Shown in pieces: positions 28,012 through 32,236 of a DNA stretch of 32,236 nt. The position numbers were made by a program, and so were the translations under genes. Under the pieces are notes generated by a model. The model was not told the origin of the DNA. It made no database searches and saw nothing but the letters and a program-made list of their open reading frames with translations. Source of the stretch: Candidatus Methanofrustulum fimipullorum (GTDB taxonomy: Archaea; Halobacteriota; Methanosarcinia; Methanosarcinales; Methanosarcinaceae); NCBI GenBank assembly GCA_012518265.1, contig JAAYST010000104.1, positions 1-32,236 of the forward strand, read 5' to 3'. The stretch's first letter is position 1; every line of letters starts with the position of its first letter.

Positions 28012-28403
28012 AAAAAACGAATCCTGGAAAATTCTTAAATTGCGCCGCACAGGAAAGAAAAAACGGGAGCCGGGTCGTATCATAGAAAATTGAAAAAACG
28101 ATGCAACCGGTTAAATTCTTAGTGTCAATGGTACGCCGCTGCCACGGCGTAATCATTGACATAAAAAAAACGAACCCGGGGAAATTCTTGAATTGGCCGC
28201 CCGAAATAAAAAAAGGACGCGTGGTTGTATCATCGAAATTGAAAAATCGCAGCAACCGTTAATCTTGAAGTCATTGATACGCCGCAACAACGGCGTAATC
28301 ATTGACATTAAAAAAAACGAACCCGGGAAAATTCTTGAATTGGCCGCCGAAACAAAAAAAACGGATGCCGGGTGTATTATTGTGAAAAAAAAAGGAAAAA
28401 AAT
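28012..28403. repeat. About 150-bp tandem repeats with conserved hairpin, 2.6 copies
   Basis: Units are 28012-28162 (151 bp), 28163-28309 (147 bp) and a truncated 28310-28403. Shared blocks include AACGAACCCGGG, AAATTCTTGAATTGGCCGCC, a GTATCAT block and a GCAACCG block. The full units end in a hairpin of TACGCCG / CGGCGTA arms with a 6-nt loop, followed by AATCATTGACAT. Outer bases (GTCAATG and CATTGAC) extend the stem in the first copy. The GC-rich blocks contrast with the surrounding DNA. Confidence 0.88.
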
Positions 28404-28484
28404 AAAAATTTAGAAAGAATAGAAGAAAATATAAAAAGAAAATATAAAAAGAAAATATAAAAAGAAAATATAAAAAGAAAATAT

Positions 28485-28515
28485 ATTTTGTTTCAAACAC
28501 GGTTTGAAACAAAAT
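28485..28515. terminator. Hairpin spanning the stop of the TPR gene
   Basis: Perfect 14-nt arms at 28485-28498 and 28502-28515 surround ACG. The minus-strand stop codon (28493-28495) is inside the arm, so the last codons of the gene also encode half of the terminator stem. Confidence 0.65.
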
Positions 28516-30064
28516 CGATTGCTTTTTCTATATCTTCTTTCAAATCTTTATTTAAATCATTTGAGTTTTCGTTTAATTCTTTTGCCGTTTTAAACGATTT
28601 TAGAGCATCACTATATTTTTCGGATTTCGATTGTGCAATTCCCAAATAAAAGTACGCATTTTCGTTTTGAATGTCGGCATTTGCTGCTTTTTCCAAGTTT
28701 GATACGGCCTCTTCAAATTGTTCCGTTTGCAAATTTAATATTCCGTAATTAAAATATGCTTTCGGAGAAAAAGGGTCCAACTGAATCGCTTTTTCAAACA
28801 TTTTTTTTGCATCTGAAATTTTTTCAAGTTTTGTATATACAATTCCGCAAAGGTTTGAAATTTCGTAATCGAAAGGATTTATGCTTTCAGCATCAATTAA
28901 ATACTTTTCCGCATCCGTAATTTTATTTTGACGAATCAATATTTTCGCCAATTCTTCGTAAGAATTTAAATGCCTCGGTGACATTTCAATTATCTTTTTA
29001 AACGAATCAGACGCTTTCTTTAAATCTCCTTCTTTTTCATAAAGTTTTGCCAAACTGTATCGCGCGTGAGTGTTTTCAGGCTGCTCGTTTACAATTTGTT
29101 CAAAAAGTGTTGACGCTTTTTTCAAATCTTCCGGGTTTTCCGACATTGAATAAATGTTTGCCAATTTCATTTTGGCGTTTTGGAATTTCGGATCTTTTTC
29201 TAAAATCAAATTGAAATATCCAATTGCGTTTTCCGTATTTCCTAAAGCTTCTTCAACCAATCCGGAATAATAAAGAGCGGTCAAATCGTTCGGATCCAAT
29301 TTCATTTCTTTTTCCAACGATTTTTTCGCATATTCAAAATCTTGAATTCTCATTGCGGAAACCGAAACATATTTATAAATTTTTAATATTTTTTCAGAAA
29401 CGATATCCGACGCTCTTTTTTCCGGTTTTTTCTCAGCAATTTTTTCGCTTTCGGCAAAACTCGTTAAAAAAGAATCATTTGCAAGCTTTTTATAAAATCT
29501 GTATGATGAAAATTCATCATCTTCAATTCTTTTTTCATCTTCTCTTCTTCTTTCTTCTTCCTCTTCTTTTTTCTCTTTTTCGATTAAATCATCCAGCATT
29601 TTTTCATACATTGGCAAAACAGTTTCGGAATGATTTATGATTTCACGGTAGCTGCTTAACATAAACAGAGATTTATAAAGATAATCAAGAGCATTGAAGT
29701 GAGTCGGTTCTTTATCTATTACTTTTTGAAACAGATCTATTGACTCATTGTATTTTCCTTTTCTGTGCAAAAGCCATCCTTTAGCATAGTAGTTTTCTGC
29801 ATTTTCCGGATCGTATTTCAATGCAAGGTCGATTGTTTTTAAAGCGTTTTCCGACAAATCAAGCCATTCTTCAATAACGGCTTTTTTATGATACGTTTTT
29901 GCATCTCTCGGATACCTTTTTAATATCTGTTCATAACAATTTAAAGCATCATTGACTTTTCCGACTTCCAAATATGCAAAAGCAAGACTGTTCCATGCAT
30001 TTTTGTTTTTAGGGTTGGATTTTACATGCTCTTTTAATTTTTCAATATCATACGACTTATTCAT
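28493..30064 (-). CDS. Tetratricopeptide repeat protein
   Basis: This is a 523-aa protein composed almost wholly of TPR units of 34 residues (for example AWNSLAFAYLEVGKVNDALN, NYYAKGWLLHRKGKYNESID, ALYYSGLVEEALGNTENAIG, AYFNYGILNLQTEQFEEAVS). About 4 repeats form the N-terminal block (1-150) and about 8 the C-terminal block (225-510). A highly charged, probably coiled-coil segment (about 157-185, KEKKEEEEERRRED) separates them. There is no signal peptide or membrane helix, so it should be a cytoplasmic scaffold for protein-protein contacts. The partner is not suggested by neighbours. Confidence 0.92.
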   Translation of the reverse strand: MNKSYDIEKLKEHVKSNPKNKNAWNSLAFAYLEVGKVNDALNCYEQILKRYPRDAKTYHKKAVIEEWLDLSENALKTIDLALKYDPENAENYYAKGWLLHRKGKYNESIDLFQKVIDKEPTHFNALDYLYKSLFMLSSYREIINHSETVLPMYEKMLDDLIEKEKKEEEEERRREDEKRIEDDEFSSYRFYKKLANDSFLTSFAESEKIAEKKPEKRASDIVSEKILKIYKYVSVSAMRIQDFEYAKKSLEKEMKLDPNDLTALYYSGLVEEALGNTENAIGYFNLILEKDPKFQNAKMKLANIYSMSENPEDLKKASTLFEQIVNEQPENTHARYSLAKLYEKEGDLKKASDSFKKIIEMSPRHLNSYEELAKILIRQNKITDAEKYLIDAESINPFDYEISNLCGIVYTKLEKISDAKKMFEKAIQLDPFSPKAYFNYGILNLQTEQFEEAVSNLEKAANADIQNENAYFYLGIAQSKSEKYSDALKSFKTAKELNENSNDLNKDLKEDIEKAIDFVSNRV

Positions 30065-30255
30065 GTAATACCACGATAATTTAATAAATTAATGAATTAA
30101 ATATAATAATTAAATATAATAATCATAATAATTAATTTAATAATTTATAAAACTAACGTAAAAAATAAAAAAATAAAAATGAAGAAATAAAAAATAAAAA
30201 AAAACGAAAAATGAAAATAGGTGTAAGTAAAATTAACAATGAATAAAAAAGTAAA

Positions 30256-30327
30256 AGCTAACGTCCGGATTTGAACCGAAGTATATTCGCTCTGCAGGCG
30301 AACGCATAGCCACTCTGCCACGTTAGC
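30256..30327 (-). tRNA. tRNA-Cys (anticodon GCA)
   Basis: Read on the minus strand, the 7-bp acceptor stem GCTAACG/CGTTAGC closes perfectly. The anticodon stem TTCGC/GCGAA holds the loop CTGCAGA with anticodon GCA, and the T arm is TTCGG-TTCAAAT-CCGGA. The discriminator is U73, an identity element for tRNA-Cys. No CCA is encoded and no intron is present. Flanks are pure AT repeats (TTTTTAATTTTTG upstream). Confidence 0.95.
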
Positions 30328-30540
30328 ACTAGTATTTTTAATTTTTGTTTTTAATTTTTGTTTTTAATTTTTGTATTTTATTTTGCTTTAAAATACTGAA
30401 GTACCACTATAAGAGTGCTTTCTAATATTTAAACTATTCGATAAAACTCTATAACACTATATAAACCCAATTTAAGACTCAAATTGAAACTCATAATTGA
30501 AATTCAAATTGAGACTCAAATTGAAACTTAAAGGTGAAAC
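30328..30540. repeat. AT-rich spacer with short repeats downstream of the YeiH-type gene
   Basis: Three TTTTTAATTTTTG units (30334-30371) lie upstream of the tRNA. About five imperfect ATTGAAACTCAAA/ATTGAAATTCAAA units (30475-30535) lie just after the stop of the YeiH-type gene. No gene is seen. Confidence 0.55.
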
Positions 30541-31539
30541 TTAAAAAAACGTTCTTGCTATAAAATAAACTAAAATCAGTAGCAAAACCGATCCTATAAA
30601 TGCTGAGAAAAATACTTCTTTTCCTTTTTCCAAAACTACTTTGAAGTTTACATTTACACCGAGGGCTGCCATTGCCATTCCCAAAAATATATATGCAAGG
30701 CTTATAAGGATTTCTATAATTTCTTCTCCTAAATTTGCATATGTGCCGATTGCGCTTGCGATTATAAAACCGACCATAAACCACGGAATTACAATATTTG
30801 CTTTTTCATTCTCGGGTTTGTTTTTTGAAAGAATTATGCTAAGAATTATCGAAAGCGGTGCAAGCATTAAAACTCTTGAAAGTTTTACTATTGTTGCAAT
30901 TTCTTCTGAAACTACCCCGCCCGCATTTCCTGCGGCAACCGCATGTGCAATTTCGTGAAGTGAGCCGCCTGCCAAAACTCCGTATTGAACTTCTGTAAGA
31001 CCGAGTACAGGTTTTAATCCGACAATTACCAAAGTAAAAAGCGTACCTAGAATTGCAACAACGGCAACTGCTATTACTTCATCGTCTTTTGAACATTTTA
31101 TCGTAGGTGCAAGCCCCAAAACGGCAGCAGCGCCGCAAATTCCGCAACCGCAACCGGAAAGTAAAGCCAATTTCTTTTCGACTTTAAACAAATTCGAAAT
31201 AAAGTATATAACAGCAATTGCAAAAATAATTACAACTATGGCTAACAATAGCGTTTTTATTCCATGAGTTTGTAAAATGTACAAATTCAATCTAAACCCG
31301 AGCAAAATAATTCCAAGTCTTAAAAACTTATTTGAAATAAAACTGCTTCCGCCCGTTGCAACTTTTTTTAAGTTGCTTGAAAATTGAAGCAACATTCCTA
31401 TAATAAGTGCGATTACCAAATGCCCGATTAAAGATGCACCGGGAAAAATTGAAATGTATTTTCCTAAAAGTGAAACGATCAAAAGTAATAAAAAAGACAG
31501 CCAAAATTCTTTTGTTTTTAATGTTTTTATATCTTCCAA
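30541..31539 (-). CDS. YeiH family putative sulfate exporter
   Basis: This is an integral membrane protein (332 aa, about 9-10 helices) of the YeiH/UPF0324 family, often labelled putative sulfate exporter though the substrate is not established. The family signature SGCGCGICGAAAVLGLAP (about 127-144) and the SLHEIAHAVAAG stretch near 194-205 are present. The start is TTG 31539, supported by an AGAAGGACT ribosome-binding sequence about 8 nt upstream (31546-31552) and by the lack of an ATG nearby. It has its own promoter region, shared with the divergent DUF531 gene. Confidence 0.88.
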   Translation of the reverse strand: MEDIKTLKTKEFWLSFLLLLIVSLLGKYISIFPGASLIGHLVIALIIGMLLQFSSNLKKVATGGSSFISNKFLRLGIILLGFRLNLYILQTHGIKTLLLAIVVIIFAIAVIYFISNLFKVEKKLALLSGCGCGICGAAAVLGLAPTIKCSKDDEVIAVAVVAILGTLFTLVIVGLKPVLGLTEVQYGVLAGGSLHEIAHAVAAGNAGGVVSEEIATIVKLSRVLMLAPLSIILSIILSKNKPENEKANIVIPWFMVGFIIASAIGTYANLGEEIIEILISLAYIFLGMAMAALGVNVNFKVVLEKGKEVFFSAFIGSVLLLILVYFIARTFF

Positions 31540-31643
31540 AATATAGTCCTTCTGTTTTTAGTTTGTTTTTAATCTGTTTTTAGTTTGTTTTTTCCATAAT
31601 TTTTTAGAAAAAAACATATATCAAATCTTCTATTTATATTTTT
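31540..31643. promoter_or_regulatory. Divergent promoter region, YeiH-type and DUF531 genes
   Basis: This 104-bp stretch between divergent starts has TTTTTAGTTTGTTTTTAATCTG-like repeats and a TATA-like AAACATATAT at 31612-31621, about 25 bp before ATG 31644. A TATA box this close implies a very short leader for the DUF531 transcript. Confidence 0.35.
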
Positions 31644-32183
31644 ATGTTGACTCTTGGAATTGTAAATACTTATGATAAAATTAAAATTTTGGATGCCCAC
31701 TATCGTGCAATAGCCCGTGCCGCTCCGATTTGTTACGCCTACGGTTTTTCGTTAGCTCATTTTGATTTTCCGTTCGATATGCAAAAAGAGGAACTTGTAG
31801 ACTTTGTTTGTGAGCAGACTACTATTGGTGAGTCCGGGAAATATTTAAGGCTTTTAAATGAAGAAAGTCATTTTTATGTATCCGAAGTTCCAAAAAAAGG
31901 ATTTCCTGCACATTTCGGATCAATTGTCGTTACTACTTCAAAGCCTGAAAAACAAAAATTATTAACGCCGATAGACGTTGTTTACGGAAATATGAGAAAA
32001 AAATCGTATATGTTTTTAGTGGGACTTGGAAGAAAAGGATTACCGAAAGACTTTTTTTCAAGAGCGGAATACCACTTGGATATCACAACAAAAGGAATTT
32101 CACTTGAAACGTGTACAGCAATCGGTGCAATCCCTACATTTATAACCGGACTTAAATATTCATTAGAACAAAAAAATGATTAA
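31644..32183 (+). CDS. DUF531 family protein
   Basis: This is a conserved protein (179 aa) of family DUF531, found essentially in methanogens and close relatives. Recognisable stretches are LGIVNTYDKIKILDAHYRAIARA, YAYGFSLAHFDFPF, and FLVGLGRKGLPKDFFSRAEYHLDITTKGISLETCTAIGAIP. The GLGRKGLP motif and the overall alpha/beta pattern recall SPOUT-type RNA methyltransferases, but that is only a resemblance seen by eye. The gene is complete and its stop lies inside a hairpin arm. Confidence 0.88.
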   Translation: MLTLGIVNTYDKIKILDAHYRAIARAAPICYAYGFSLAHFDFPFDMQKEELVDFVCEQTTIGESGKYLRLLNEESHFYVSEVPKKGFPAHFGSIVVTTSKPEKQKLLTPIDVVYGNMRKKSYMFLVGLGRKGLPKDFFSRAEYHLDITTKGISLETCTAIGAIPTFITGLKYSLEQKND

Positions 32184-32206
32184 AAAATTACATTTTTTAA
32201 TCATTT
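32174..32206. terminator. Hairpin spanning the stop of the DUF531 gene
   Basis: Perfect 14-nt arms at 32174-32187 and 32193-32206 surround a 5-nt loop, followed by T-rich sequence. The stop codon 32181-32183 lies within the left arm. Confidence 0.65.
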
Positions 32207-32236
32207 CTTTAATATTTCAATCGTTTTTATTTCTTT

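Larger units (their letters stand above)
27882..28492. other. Intergenic region occupied by a complex repeat array
   Basis: This 611-bp stretch separates UPF0280 and the TPR gene. Most of it (27910-28403) is two nested families of direct repeats with hairpins. The rest is AAAGAAAATAT repeats (28425-28480). Open frames of 60-120 codons exist on both strands but are produced by the repeats and differ in frame from copy to copy. Confidence 0.7.

Noticed and set aside
27888-28085. 65-codon + strand frame after UPF0280, and 85- and 119-codon minus frames over the same array
   Set aside because: They are produced by the repeat units, there is no ribosome-binding site, and the frame is not kept between copies.

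Overview
This 32 kb window is chromosomal DNA of an AT-rich archaeon, most likely a methanogen of the Methanosarcinales type and possibly a host-associated relative of Methanosarcinaceae. The evidence is a geranylgeranyl reductase for archaeal lipids, prefoldin beta, a F420:glutamate ligase (CofE), a UPF0280 protein, a DUF531 protein and an archaeal-type two-subunit fumarase. There is also a bacterial-type DNA gyrase, as in Methanosarcinales and Methanomicrobiales, and UAG codons that look like sense codons. Intergenic DNA is extremely AT-rich and full of short tandem repeats. Genus-level identity cannot be settled from the sequence alone.

Layout: geranylgeranyl reductase (+), then gyrB-gyrA (+). 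Next come three minus-strand genes: a two-subunit fumarase (alpha, then beta) followed by the Y-family polymerase dinB. Then on + come a DUF2284 metal-binding protein, prefoldin beta, a DHH phosphoesterase with a repeat tail, a frameshifted MFS transporter, two tandem tatA paralogues, a small acidic protein, a cupredoxin-like lipoprotein, a DEAD-box helicase, a 49-aa zinc ribbon, rtcB and hypE. A minus-strand pair follows (thioredoxin, cofE), then a CaCA exchanger (+), a coupled DUF1538/double PII-like pair (-), UPF0280 (+), a 0.5 kb complex tandem repeat array, a TPR protein (-), tRNA-Cys(GCA) (-), a YeiH-type membrane protein (-) and a DUF531 protein (+).

The strongest observations are these. 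(1) UAG appears to be read through: fumarase alpha has two in-frame UAGs and dinB has one, all in otherwise intact conserved frames, while none of the 27 protein genes found here ends in UAG (17 UAA, 10 UGA). This fits pyrrolysine at UAG used outside methylamine methyltransferases. (2) GyrA has a roughly 212-residue, very acidic N-terminal extension whose first residues form a near-perfect PCNA-interacting (PIP) motif, QPTLDSYF. GyrB has its own acidic insert, and DinB carries a classical C-terminal PIP motif. This suggests gyrase tethered to the sliding clamp. (3) The MFS gene is split exactly at an A AAA AAG slippery heptamer. (4) At least ten of the 27 proteins carry in-frame low-complexity or tandem-repeat segments. 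(5) Three genes have their stop codon inside the arm of a perfect hairpin, and a tandem array of about 150-bp hairpin-bearing units follows the UPF0280 gene.

All identifications come from reading motifs and protein composition; no database search was run.
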